Shown here: positions 1-8,234 of the stretch, piece after piece
Position numbering within the stretch: position 1 is the stretch's first letter
Layout: each line of letters begins with the position of its first letter
Assembly: GCF_014645535.1 (NCBI RefSeq)
Contig: NZ_BMLX01000001.1
Coordinates: 1,403,020 to 1,467,019 of the forward strand
Direction of reading: 5' to 3'
DNA: 64,000 nt
Origin: Silvimonas iriomotensis
GTDB taxonomy: Bacteria; Pseudomonadota; Gammaproteobacteria; Burkholderiales; Chitinibacteraceae
Made by a program: the position numbers and the translations under genes
Notes under the pieces: model-generated
Database searches by the model: none
Told to the model about the DNA's origin: nothing
Seen by the model: the letters and a program-made list of their open reading frames with translations, nothing else

Positions 1-198
1 ATGGCAGATCTCGGCATCAAGGCTGTCGGCCAGCACCGGCACGAGTTCCCCGTAACGCTCTTCCAGATCGTCATTGTCATCAATGTCGATCCAGGTCACA
101 TGGAACCCGCGCTGCCGGGATAACGCATCCAGCTGCTCGCGCATGTTCACGCACAGACTGCAATACTCCCGGCCGTAAAGACGCAGTTGCATGGTCAT
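1..198 (-). CDS. Glutaredoxin-like family protein (DUF836 type), 3' end cut by window
   Basis: Minus-strand frame starting ATG at 198 and running off the left edge, so only the first 66 residues are visible. After MTMQLRLYGREYC comes a C-S-L-C pair at residues 13-16, in the position of the redox CxxC of thioredoxin-fold proteins, followed by a helix and a WIDIDD strand. This fits the small glutaredoxin-like family often annotated DUF836. The start lies 5 bases after the mucD stop, so it is probably the last gene of the rpoE operon. The substrate is unknown. A role in periplasmic or cytosolic thiol reduction during envelope stress would be inference. Confidence 0.75.
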   Translation of the reverse strand, partial: MTMQLRLYGREYCSLCVNMREQLDALSRQRGFHVTWIDIDDNDDLEERYGELVPVLADSLDAEICH

Positions 199-203
199 GA
201 GGC

Positions 204-1640
204 TTATTTGTCCTTGTCGGTTTTTTCCGGTGCCTTGATGGTCAGGAACAGCGAGCCATCCTGGCGCATGACGCGCAATGCCAGGGTTTCGCCCGGCTTG
301 AGCGCATCCAGCGCTTGCTTGAGCTGGGCGAAGCTGGTCAGTTCAGCACCAGCAATGCCGATCAGCACATCACCTTGCTGCAGCCCGGCGCGCATGGCAG
401 GGCCGCTGGCGCCCTGCACGCCCACGCCGTACTTGATGCCCAGTTGCTTGAGCTGACGCGGGCTGAGTTCAACCAGCGACAAACCGAAACGGCGTGACGA
501 GGCCGCATCGTCATTTTTCTTGCTGCCAGGCTTGCCGGGTTTACCCGGCGCGGCTTCATCCTGTTCATCCAGCGTCGCCACAGTCAGCGTGATATCCCGC
601 GTGGCTTTGTCGCGCCAGATTTGCATGGTCGCGGTGGAACCCGGCTTGCTGCTGGTGACAAGGCGCGGCAGATCGCCGCTGTCTTCCACTGGCTGGCCAT
701 TGAACTTGAGCACGATATCGCCCGGCTTCACGCCCGCCTTGCCCGCCGGGCCGTCTTTGTCGACCGCAGACACCAGCGCGCCTTGCGCCTTGGTCAAGCC
801 AAAGCTCCTGGCAAGGTCGTCGTTCACCGATTGCACGGCCACGCCGATACGGCCACGCGTCACCTTGCCGTGCGCTTTGAGTTCTGCCACGACCTTCATG
901 GCTTCATTGATCGGAATGGAAAACGACAGGCCCATGAAGCCGCCGGAACGGCTATAGATCTGGGAATTGATCCCGACAACCTGACCATCCATGTTAAACA
1001 GCGGACCACCCGAATTGCCCGGATTGATGGCCACATCAGTCTGGATGAACGGGGTCTGGTTTTCGTCGAGCAACCTGCGGCCCGTGGCCGAAACAATGCC
1101 GGCGGTGACCGTGTTCTCAAACCCGAACGGTGAGCCGATGGCGACAACCCACTGTCCTGGCTTGAGCACATCCGAATTGCCCAAGTCTACCTTGGGCAAG
1201 TTGGTCGCTTCAATCTTCAACAGTGCGATATCGGTCCGCGTATCAGACCCCACAACGGTCGCCTTGTACTCCTTCTTGTCGGTCAACGTGACCTTGATGG
1301 AGTCCGCCTGCGCCACGACGTGGGCATTGGTCAGCACATAACCGTTGGCATCAATGACAAAACCGGAGCCCAGCGATTGCGCGGTACGTTCACGCGGTTG
1401 TTGCTGGCCGGCAGAGGGAGGAACGGGGAAACCAAAACGACGCAGCAGGTTGAGCGTGTCTTCATCCAGACCGGATTCATCGCCCGAATCACGCAGCGTG
1501 GCGGTGGTAGAGACGTTGACGACGGCTTTGCCTTCTTTTTCAACCAGTTGGGTGAAATCCGGCAAACCGGTTACCGCAGCCGACGCGGCGACACTGCTCA
1601 GCGCAAACAAGCCGCTGACAAACAAGGTTTTTATTTGCAT
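204..1640 (-). CDS. mucD: Periplasmic serine protease DegP/MucD (DegQ family)
   Basis: 478 residues from the ATG at 1640, chosen because it gives a clean signal peptide (MQIKTLFVSGLFALSSVAASA); an upstream in-frame start would add 43 unlikely residues. The trypsin-like domain shows His in NAHVV, Asp in DIALLKI and the nucleophile in GNSGGPL. Two PDZ domains follow, near residues 265-350 and 385-470. The family degrades or refolds damaged periplasmic proteins, and in the MucD branch restrains the sigma-E response. It lies last but one in rpoE-rseA-rseB-rseC-mucD, the arrangement known from Pseudomonas algU-mucABCD. No missing catalytic residue is seen. Confidence 0.95.
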   Translation of the reverse strand: MQIKTLFVSGLFALSSVAASAAVTGLPDFTQLVEKEGKAVVNVSTTATLRDSGDESGLDEDTLNLLRRFGFPVPPSAGQQQPRERTAQSLGSGFVIDANGYVLTNAHVVAQADSIKVTLTDKKEYKATVVGSDTRTDIALLKIEATNLPKVDLGNSDVLKPGQWVVAIGSPFGFENTVTAGIVSATGRRLLDENQTPFIQTDVAINPGNSGGPLFNMDGQVVGINSQIYSRSGGFMGLSFSIPINEAMKVVAELKAHGKVTRGRIGVAVQSVNDDLARSFGLTKAQGALVSAVDKDGPAGKAGVKPGDIVLKFNGQPVEDSGDLPRLVTSSKPGSTATMQIWRDKATRDITLTVATLDEQDEAAPGKPGKPGSKKNDDAASSRRFGLSLVELSPRQLKQLGIKYGVGVQGASGPAMRAGLQQGDVLIGIAGAELTSFAQLKQALDALKPGETLALRVMRQDGSLFLTIKAPEKTDKDK

Positions 1641-1731
1641 GGTCTGGTCACTGTTCTGGAACGGGACAAAAACAGACAAATACGCCCTGCGCAAGTTCAA
1701 AGCCGCGTGTAGCCCGATTGTATCTGTGCGG

Positions 1732-2223
1732 TCAGTGCGCCCCACCCGGGCTGGGCGTATTGCGATCACAAAACTTGATGGGTTGCGCGCCAGGCACCAG
1801 ACGCTCCAGCGTAGCAGGTTCAGCCTGGCTTGCCAGATTGCGCCGGCTGCGCAAAATCAGAAAGCCCGCAACAAAGCCCGTCGCCGCACCCAGCACGGCG
1901 CCCAGATCAGGCAGACCGAACGGCGCAATGGTGCGACCGAGCACAGCGCCAGCCATCAGGGCAATCAGCGGCACACCATATGCGGCAAACGCGGTGCGCA
2001 GCAACATGCCATCGGCCACGCCAATGCGCACAAAGTCGCCCGGCTGCGCGTCAACGGTGTTGCGCACCCGGAATGCTTCTTTGGCATTGCCGAACATGCG
2101 GGTAATGGCTACCGACTTGCAGCCGGTTTCCGGATCACAGTTGCCACACGGTGCGTGCGGACGAATCCGGACCCAGACATGTTCGCCTTCGCGGCGCACC
2201 ACTTGTGCTTCGCTTTCGATCAT
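1732..2223 (-). CDS. rseC: Sigma-E regulator RseC / MucC family
   Basis: 163 residues from ATG 2223 (MIESEAQVV), preceded by AAGGAA about 11 bases upstream. A longer in-frame reading reaches back into rseB but has no support. The N-terminal region carries a cysteine cluster (CGNC, then a third and possibly a fourth Cys within ten residues). Two hydrophobic segments follow near residues 80-125, and then a basic tail. This matches the RseC/MucC inner-membrane family (about 160 residues), which modulates sigma-E signalling and also reduces SoxR in some bacteria. It lies between rseB and mucD in the same operon. Confidence 0.9.
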   Translation of the reverse strand: MIESEAQVVRREGEHVWVRIRPHAPCGNCDPETGCKSVAITRMFGNAKEAFRVRNTVDAQPGDFVRIGVADGMLLRTAFAAYGVPLIALMAGAVLGRTIAPFGLPDLGAVLGAATGFVAGFLILRSRRNLASQAEPATLERLVPGAQPIKFCDRNTPSPGGAH

Positions 2224-2269
2224 TTTGCAGTTTGTTCCTTGAGCCAATCCGCAATTATGCGGCGTTCGC

Positions 2270-3271
2270 TCATTGCGCGCCGGACTTTTCGCCCTTCGGC
2301 GTATAGGCGTAGCTGAATGCCTGAACCGTTTCTGCCGGCACTTCACCCAATACCGTCAACAGATACGGGCCAGCCTGGCGGGCAAACACGGTAATACCGG
2401 CTTGCTGCGCAATACCCAGCGGCGCGGCCGGATCAAACGGTTCGATAAAGACCGAGATGGTGACGAGACCATCACCATACAAGTGATGCACCACCGGTCT
2501 GGGCTTGCCCACCATGGCGCGCTGGCTCACTTTCAGCAGACGGAACCCGCCCGGCAGATTGTGAATGTCCCAGGCCGGGTCTTTGGGCAGGGTCATGGAG
2601 CCAGGAGAGTCATCCACCGGCGCCGGCTTGACCGGGTAAACCGGCTTGAGCTGACGCTTGTCGATGGCGCCGCCAATCTGCACCTGCGAAAAGGCGAAGA
2701 CTTCCACCGGTTCGTGCCGCACACCCAGCATCACCGACTTGAGCATCAGGCCGGTATCGGCGTGTACCCAGTAACGATGCGGGTAACGCAGTTTGTCCTT
2801 GGGCTCGAAATCGTAAATATTGGCGTCCTGCCCGGCCACGCGCTCCTGGCCGACATAGCGCACCTGGTAATTGACGAGGACGTGCTCCGGGTCATCCGGA
2901 AACTGCCGTGGAAACAGTTTGGAGGACTGGCGCCGGTCAATCGGGAACACCTGCCCGCCTGGCAGATACAGGCTGATCTGGTTGCCTTGACGGTAAAATT
3001 CACGCGGGGGGCCATCCAGCGACTCGCGGCGTTCGATATCGTTTCCGGACGTGGCTTCATGAATCACGCGGAACGCTTCCATATTGTCGCCGTGCTGGTG
3101 CACGTAGACCCCCTGGAACGTCACCGTGCGGGCGGCATTGGCCACACGCGCAACCAGCTGGGTTGCGTCCTGAGTGCTCAGAAGCTCATTGGGAACGGGA
3201 GTGGCAGCCAGCAAACGGTGGCCAGCCAGAAACAAACTGCCGGCAAGGATCCAGCCCTTGGTTTTCATCAT
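2270..3271 (-). CDS. rseB: Sigma-E periplasmic regulator RseB / MucB
   Basis: 333 residues, of usual length for RseB/MucB (about 315-330). The N-terminus is a signal peptide ending near LLAATPVP, followed by the lipoprotein-like MucB/RseB fold. Family members bind the periplasmic part of the anti-sigma factor RseA and shield it from DegS cleavage until off-pathway LPS or lipoproteins are sensed. The start overlaps the rseA stop by one base (TAATGATG), so the two genes are translationally coupled. Either of two adjacent ATG codons (3271 or 3268) could be used. Confidence 0.93.
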   Translation of the reverse strand: MMKTKGWILAGSLFLAGHRLLAATPVPNELLSTQDATQLVARVANAARTVTFQGVYVHQHGDNMEAFRVIHEATSGNDIERRESLDGPPREFYRQGNQISLYLPGGQVFPIDRRQSSKLFPRQFPDDPEHVLVNYQVRYVGQERVAGQDANIYDFEPKDKLRYPHRYWVHADTGLMLKSVMLGVRHEPVEVFAFSQVQIGGAIDKRQLKPVYPVKPAPVDDSPGSMTLPKDPAWDIHNLPGGFRLLKVSQRAMVGKPRPVVHHLYGDGLVTISVFIEPFDPAAPLGIAQQAGITVFARQAGPYLLTVLGEVPAETVQAFSYAYTPKGEKSGAQ

Positions 3272-3783
3272 TATTTGGTCGGTTGGGTCTCAAACGAGGC
3301 GTAAACAATATCGCGGCCATCAATCGGGTTGCCCGAATCTTCGTGGTGCGCAGCCAGGTAAGCACGGAAACGGTTGTCAGTGCCGGTAGACGCCACGCGC
3401 ACGGCCTGTTGCTTGACGGCCGCCATTTGCGGCGCAGCCAGCGGCGAACCGGTATAAGCGCCATGGAATGCTTGCCAGCCCACCACGCTCAGGAACGCGA
3501 CCGACGCGGCGGCAGACAGCGGCGCCAGGGCGCGGCGCATGAAACGGCGACGACGGGAAGCAGCGGCCGGCACCAGCACGACGGGCTCGGTAGCCAGACG
3601 ATCAGAGAAGTTTTTCATGAAACCGGGCGACAGGATCGGATGCTGCTGCATCACGTCACCGACCAGATGCCAGTCTTGCCAATCGTCGCGCAGCGCCGGA
3701 TCGGCATTGAGTTGCGCCAGAACGTGGTCGAATTCGGCTGGTTCCAGCTCTCCATCGATCAGTGCGGACAAATGTTCTTTCAT
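3271..3783 (-). CDS. rseA: Anti-sigma-E factor RseA / MucA
   Basis: 170 residues. The first 45 match the N-terminal RseA domain that clamps the sigma factor (MKEHLSALIDGELEP, then a W-Q-D-W-HLVGDVM segment). A basic stretch (RRRRFMRR) precedes one transmembrane helix at about residues 88-108, and the rest is periplasmic. It is encoded 58 bases after rpoE and overlaps rseB by one base. The product keeps sigma-E at the inner membrane until regulated proteolysis. No residue is obviously missing. Confidence 0.92.
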   Translation of the reverse strand: MKEHLSALIDGELEPAEFDHVLAQLNADPALRDDWQDWHLVGDVMQQHPILSPGFMKNFSDRLATEPVVLVPAAASRRRRFMRRALAPLSAAASVAFLSVVGWQAFHGAYTGSPLAAPQMAAVKQQAVRVASTGTDNRFRAYLAAHHEDSGNPIDGRDIVYASFETQPTK

Positions 3784-3841
3784 GATTCGTTACCCTCTTG
3801 TTGCCCGCCGCCAGCGGGCTTTGTGTGCTGCGTACTTCCTG

Positions 3842-4453
3842 TTACCAGCGCCTGTCTTTACCTACTGTCTCAAGCAAGGGCCGCAATTTGCCGGCGATGG
3901 CTTCGCGAGCCCGAAAGATACGCGATCGGACGGTACCTATGGGACAGTTCATCACGGCGGCGATATCTTCGTACGACAAACCGTCCATTTCACGCAACGT
4001 AATTGCGGTTTTCAGCTCATCGGGAAGGGTATCGACCACCTCATTGACAGTTCTGACAATTTCCCTGTTGGAGAGTTCAGCATCGGGCGTATGGTAATCC
4101 GGAATCTGCGCGGCAGCATCCAGGGTTTCGCCTTCATCGTCTTCATAATCGGCGGCCAGCTGGGGGCGACGGCCCATGGCCGCAAGGTAATTCTTGGCGG
4201 TATTGATGGCAATACGGTAAAGCCATGTATAAAACGCGCTCTCCCCCCGAAAGGAAGGCAAGGCGCGATAGGCCTTGATGAACGCTTCTTGCGTTACATC
4301 TTCGATTTCGTGCGGGTCACGGATGAGCCTTGAAAGCAAGCGCGCGATTCTGCGCTGGTATTTGGCGACCAGGAGCTCGAAGGCTTTCTTGTCGCCGCCT
4401 TGCGCGCGCACGACAAGAGCCTGATCGACATCCCGTTCGGTGAGGTTTTCCAA
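3842..4453 (-). CDS. rpoE: Extracytoplasmic-function sigma factor sigma-E (RpoE/AlgU)
   Basis: 203 residues, close to E. coli RpoE (191). Region 2 is evident at residues 35-95 (DVTQEAFIKAYRALPSFRG, FYTWLYRIAIN). Region 4 lies near residues 150-190, with a helix-turn-helix reading LSYEDIAAVMNCPIGTVRSR. It is first in the minus-strand operon with rseA, rseB, rseC and mucD and directs transcription of envelope-stress genes. The divergent neighbour is nadB, the same gene that flanks rpoE in enterobacteria, which supports orthology rather than a generic ECF factor. The ATG at 4453 begins MENLTERDVDQAL, typical for the group. Confidence 0.95.
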   Translation of the reverse strand: MENLTERDVDQALVVRAQGGDKKAFELLVAKYQRRIARLLSRLIRDPHEIEDVTQEAFIKAYRALPSFRGESAFYTWLYRIAINTAKNYLAAMGRRPQLAADYEDDEGETLDAAAQIPDYHTPDAELSNREIVRTVNEVVDTLPDELKTAITLREMDGLSYEDIAAVMNCPIGTVRSRIFRAREAIAGKLRPLLETVGKDRRW

Positions 4454-4825
4454 TGCGGGCTCCGTAAGGACCGGCCTGCTGAATATTCAAATGACAACAA
4501 TACGCCCCGGCGAGTACCAGCATGACGCCGGGCCAATGCCACGCGAGGGTGGTTCCCCCGGAAAAACCCGCGCGGGCGGACTGGCAGCATGCCATGCCAT
4601 TGCATGACATCCAGATTGCTGTCAGGTGCAGACCTTCTTGATTGATTCTTTGTTATGTGGGGCTGACAAGCCCGTTTTACAAGACGGGTGACATGCACCC
4701 ATCCTCGCATTCCCGCCTTAAAACCGGCTTAAAACCGGTCTGGCTGCCCTGGAGCAGGCCGCCAGCGCATCCGGACTGTTATAGTTACACATTTGCGACA
4801 ACGTCTGACGGAGTAACGATTAGCC
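4454..4825. other. Divergent intergenic region rpoE / nadB
   Basis: 372 bases without a convincing gene. It holds a small hairpin (AAGCCCG-TTTTACAAGA-CGGGT) near 4668-4690 and repeated AAAACCGG words near 4720-4740. A TATAGT that could be the nadB -10 box lies near 4781. I could not find a match to the enterobacterial sigma-E promoter (GGAACTT/TCTAA) ahead of rpoE, so how rpoE is transcribed remains open. Confidence 0.5.
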
Positions 4826-6406
4826 ATGCGCCAGTTCGATGTGTTGATCATGGGAAGCGGCCTTGCCGGCATGACCATTGCCCTCAAGCTTGCCGACAAG
4901 CTCAAGGTTGGTCTTGTTACCAAACGCGCCTTGCGTGATGGCGGCAGCGGTTGGGCCCAGGGCGGCATTGCGGCCGTACTGGACGATGCCGACAGCATAG
5001 AACTGCATATCCGTGACACGTTTGTAGCGGGAGCCGGATTATGCGACGCGAAAGCCACTCGTTTCATTATTGAAAATTCACGTGATGCCATCGACTGGTT
5101 GATCGAAATGGGTGTGCCCTTTACCCGCGACGATTCCGGCGATACCAATTACCACGGCTACCATCTGACACGTGAAGGCGGTCACAGTCATCGTCGCATC
5201 ATTCATGCAGCCGACGCCACGGGCGCGGCGGTGATTGATACCCTGGCCAAAAAGGTGGCGGCGCATCCCGGCATTACGGTGCTGGAAGATCACATCGCAC
5301 TTGATCTCATCACCGGCAGGAAACTGGGGCTGGACGATGATCGTTGCTGGGGCGCGTATGTCTATGACAAAACCAATGATCGCGTCGAGACGTTTGTTGC
5401 AGGTCATACCGTGCTGGCCACGGGCGGCGCCGGCAAGGTCTATCTATATACAACCAATCCGGATGTCGCCACTGGCGATGGCATTGCCATGGGCTGGCGG
5501 GCCGGTTGCAGTGTGTCGAACATGGAGTTCATCCAGTTCCACCCGACGTGCCTTTACCACCCGCATGCCAAGTCTTTCCTGATTACCGAAGCCGTGCGCG
5601 GTGAAGGCGGCATTCTGAAATTGCCGGATGGCACGCGCTTCATGCCGCAGCACGATGAACGGGCCGAACTGGCCCCGCGTGATGTGGTGGCGCGCGCGAT
5701 CGACTTTGAAATGAAAAAAGGCGGCTACGACTGCGTGTACCTGGATATCTCGTACAAGCCGGCCAGCTTTATCAAGGAACACTTCCCCAATATTTACCAG
5801 CGCTGCCTGGAACTGGGCATCGACATCACCCGTGAGCCCATCCCGGTGGTGCCGGCCGCGCATTACACCTGCGGCGGGCTGGTGGTTGATCTGTCTGGCC
5901 GTACCGATGTCGCCGGCCTTTACGCCGTGGGTGAAGCGGCCTGCACCGGCCTGCACGGCGCCAACCGGCTGGCCTCCAACTCTTTGCTGGAATGCATGGT
6001 GATCGGCAAGGCCACCGCAGAAGACATTCTGGCCACCCCGCCCGATACCATCCCGAACGTGCCGGAGTGGGACGAAAGCCAGGTGACGGACCCGGACGAA
6101 GAAGTGGTCATTGCCCACAACTGGGATGAACTGCGCCGCTTCATGTGGGATTACGTTGGCATTGTACGCACCAACAAGCGGCTGGAACGCGCGCTGCACC
6201 GCATTGAACTGTTGCAGCACGAGATCAACGATTACTACACCAATTTTCGCGTAGGTAACGATCTGATCGAGTTGCGCAACCTGGTCACCACCGCGCAGCT
6301 GATTGTGCAATCGGCCATGGCGCGCAAGGAAAGCCGCGGCCTGCATTACAGCCGTGATTATCCGGGCATGCTGCCCGAAGCCACGCCGACCGTACTCAAG
6401 CCCTGA
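4826..6406 (+). CDS. nadB: L-aspartate oxidase
   Basis: 526 residues, the usual length. The flavoprotein of NAD biosynthesis oxidises L-aspartate to iminoaspartate for NadA. Seen in sequence: an N-terminal Rossmann motif (GSGLAGM, residues 10-16), the [14 protein letters not shown] segment of the succinate-dehydrogenase/fumarate-reductase flavoprotein family, and [13 protein letters not shown] near residue 385 for FAD binding. A helical C-terminal domain closes the protein. The start is preceded by GACGGAG. nadA and nadC are not nearby. A hairpin at 6465 ends the unit. Confidence 0.97.
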   Translation: MRQFDVLIMGSGLAGMTIALKLADKLKVGLVTKRALRDGGSGWAQGGIAAVLDDADSIELHIRDTFVAGAGLCDAKATRFIIENSRDAIDWLIEMGVPFTRDDSGDTNYHGYHLTREGGHSHRRIIHAADATGAAVIDTLAKKVAAHPGITVLEDHIALDLITGRKLGLDDDRCWGAYVYDKTNDRVETFVAGHTVLATGGAGKVYLYTTNPDVATGDGIAMGWRAGCSVSNMEFIQFHPTCLYHPHAKSFLITEAVRGEGGILKLPDGTRFMPQHDERAELAPRDVVARAIDFEMKKGGYDCVYLDISYKPASFIKEHFPNIYQRCLELGIDITREPIPVVPAAHYTCGGLVVDLSGRTDVAGLYAVGEAACTGLHGANRLASNSLLECMVIGKATAEDILATPPDTIPNVPEWDESQVTDPDEEVVIAHNWDELRRFMWDYVGIVRTNKRLERALHRIELLQHEINDYYTNFRVGNDLIELRNLVTTAQLIVQSAMARKESRGLHYSRDYPGMLPEATPTVLKP

Positions 6407-6464
6407 CCGCCCCTGCCCCGCGCGCATCTGTATTCAGGCATCTATATATAGTTGAGACAGACAC

Positions 6465-6490
6465 GGGCAGGCCGGGTGGCCTGCCCGCTT
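6465..6490 (+). terminator. Hairpin downstream of nadB
   Basis: GGGCAGGCC at 6465-6473 and GGCCTGCCC at 6478-6486 form a 9-bp stem with a GGGT loop. Only a short T-poor tail (GCTTTAT) follows, so it may be a weak or Rho-assisted terminator. Confidence 0.6.
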
Positions 6491-6527
6491 TATGGGCGCT
6501 GGATACGCGATACCGCGGGGGTGGGTC

Positions 6528-7109
6528 ATGGTCTTTCTCAATACTTGTCGTGCCGGTTTGCTCACACTGGCCGCGCTGGTGTTCTGCCAGCACGCCCTGG
6601 CCGAAGAATCGGCCGACGATCAGCGCGCCGCCGTGCGCAGCGCCTCCCAGTCCGCGCTGGAGCGGCTTTACCAGACCCAACCCGAACTCAAACCCATCAT
6701 TGCCAAATCAGCCGGTTATGCCACGTTCAGCAACTTTGGCATGAAGATTCTGGTGGCCGGCGGGGGCAGCGGCAACGGTCTGGCGCACGAGAACAAAACC
6801 CACAAAGATACCTTCATGAAAATGGTCGAGGTCCAGGCTGGCCTTGGCTTTGGTATCAAGAAAACCACGCGCATTTTTGTGTTCCAGAATACGGCGGCCC
6901 TGACGCACTTTATCAATCAGGGCTGGGAGTTCAGCGGCCAGGCTACCGCTTCGGCCTCTGTCAACAACACCGGGATCAGCAACTATGGCGGGGTGCAGGT
7001 CATGCCCGGCGTGTATATGTTTGAGCTGACCGATACCGGCCTGTCGGCCGAGCTGACCGGCAAGGGCACCCGGTTTTACAAAGACGATAAACTCAATCTG
7101 ATCAAGTAA
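6528..7109 (+). CDS. Secreted SYLF/YSC84-domain lipid-binding protein
   Basis: 193 residues from ATG 6528, chosen because it opens a signal peptide (MVFLNTCRAGLLTLAALVFCQHALA); 12 further upstream residues look spurious. The mature part carries the SYLF/Ysc84 pattern: AKSAGYATFSNFG, a Gly-rich turn (VAGGGSGNG), GFGIKKT and a C-terminal GVQVMPGVYMFELTDTGLS. Bacterial members are predicted envelope proteins that bind phosphoinositide-like lipids in eukaryotic relatives. The bacterial role is unknown. It stands alone between nadB and the TIM-like gene. Confidence 0.8.
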   Translation: MVFLNTCRAGLLTLAALVFCQHALAEESADDQRAAVRSASQSALERLYQTQPELKPIIAKSAGYATFSNFGMKILVAGGGSGNGLAHENKTHKDTFMKMVEVQAGLGFGIKKTTRIFVFQNTAALTHFINQGWEFSGQATASASVNNTGISNYGGVQVMPGVYMFELTDTGLSAELTGKGTRFYKDDKLNLIK

Positions 7110-7339
7110 TCCGGTTGAGGCGGCCGGATTTTGTACTTGTGGGACAACAGCTACAAAATCCGGTTGATTGCGGGTAGCGAGCCAGTTTAAGGTGTCCATG
7201 CACCTTTCATGGGCACCCCGCACCGGGCCAGCGTATGCCGGTATGACTACCGGTAGCCGGTCAGACCCTGTGCGACAACCATATCCAGGCTATAAAAAAA
7301 ACAGCCAGACCCCTACCCGCAACCCGGAGTCGAAATTTG

Positions 7340-8167
7340 ATGAGTGAAGAAACCCTCAAACCCCTGGTGATCGGGAACTGGAAGACGTACGTCTCACGCG
7401 AGGCCAGCGCCGGTGTCCTGACCGAGCTGGCCGAAGTACCACACCCCAAGGATGTGGAAACGGTCGTTTGCCCCTCGCACACATTGCTGGCAGAAACCGC
7501 CGCGCCCCTGCTGGCCAATGGCTATGTGCTGGGCGGCCAGAGCTGCAGCGTTGACCCGGACCTGCCCGATGCCGTTGATGTCCCGGCCAGCGCGCTGGTG
7601 GACGCCGGCTGTAAATACGTGGTGGTCGGCCATGCCGAGCGCCGCCGCATGTTTGCCGAAGCCGATCATCAGATTGCCCACAAGGTTCAGCAAGCCATCC
7701 AGGCCGGTCTGACGCCTGTGCTGTGTCTGGGCGAAGACGCGGACCAGCGCCGCAGCAACCAGACCACCAAAGCCTTGCAGCAACAATTGCAGCAGGCCAT
7801 TGCGCTGTTCGGCGCCAACTGGTCGCGCATGATTGTGGTGTACCAGCCGCAATGGGCGCTGGATGACACCACGGTGATCTCGGTGATTCAACTGGCCGGT
7901 ACCATCCGCACGCTGCGCCAGTTGTTGCTGGAACTGCATGAAGACAACGGCGTCGGGTTCCCGCAGCGCATTCTTTACGGCGGTAGCGTGGATGAACACA
8001 ACGCCGCCGGTTTGATGATCGGGGCCGAGATCGACGGCGTCCTGGTGGGGCGCGCGTCTTATCCGGCCGAGCGCTTTTTGCAGATTTGCCTGGAAGTCTC
8101 TCTGGCTGCCCGTATTGGTGCTTATGCCGGCCCGCGCTCCCCGCTGACCAACGGCGCTGCTGCCTGA
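7340..8167 (+). CDS. Triosephosphate-isomerase-fold paralogue lacking the catalytic glutamate
   Basis: 275 residues aligning along the whole length of TIM. The substrate-binding GNWK (N13, K15), the electrophilic His in VVVGHAERR (H98), LCLGE and the phosphate-binding YGGSV are all present. The catalytic-base motif, normally YEPVWAIGTGK, reads YQPQWALDDTT: the glutamate is Gln (Q169) and the GTG hinge of loop 6 is lost. GGAS near the C-terminus is GRAS. Family knowledge says Glu-to-Gln destroys most isomerase activity, so this is probably not the housekeeping tpiA. A binding or regulatory role is inference. TTG at 7337 is an alternative start. Confidence 0.8.
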   Translation: MSEETLKPLVIGNWKTYVSREASAGVLTELAEVPHPKDVETVVCPSHTLLAETAAPLLANGYVLGGQSCSVDPDLPDAVDVPASALVDAGCKYVVVGHAERRRMFAEADHQIAHKVQQAIQAGLTPVLCLGEDADQRRSNQTTKALQQQLQQAIALFGANWSRMIVVYQPQWALDDTTVISVIQLAGTIRTLRQLLLELHEDNGVGFPQRILYGGSVDEHNAAGLMIGAEIDGVLVGRASYPAERFLQICLEVSLAARIGAYAGPRSPLTNGAAA

Positions 8168-8192
8168 GCTACACCTCAGACGCGTTTTCCAT

Positions 8193-8225
8193 AAAAAAAG
8201 CCGCATCACACGATGCGGCTTTTTG
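8193..8225. terminator. Bidirectional intrinsic terminator
   Basis: AAAAAGCCGCATC and GATGCGGCTTTTT flank an ACAC loop, a 13-bp stem with A/T runs on both sides. It lies between the convergent TIM-like gene and the RND pump and can serve both strands. Confidence 0.93.
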
Positions 8226-8234
8226 TTTGCCTGC

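Noticed and set aside
4454..4825. Sigma-E-type promoter ahead of rpoE
   Set aside because: I looked for GGAACTT with a TCTAA-like -10 on the minus strand and found no acceptable match.
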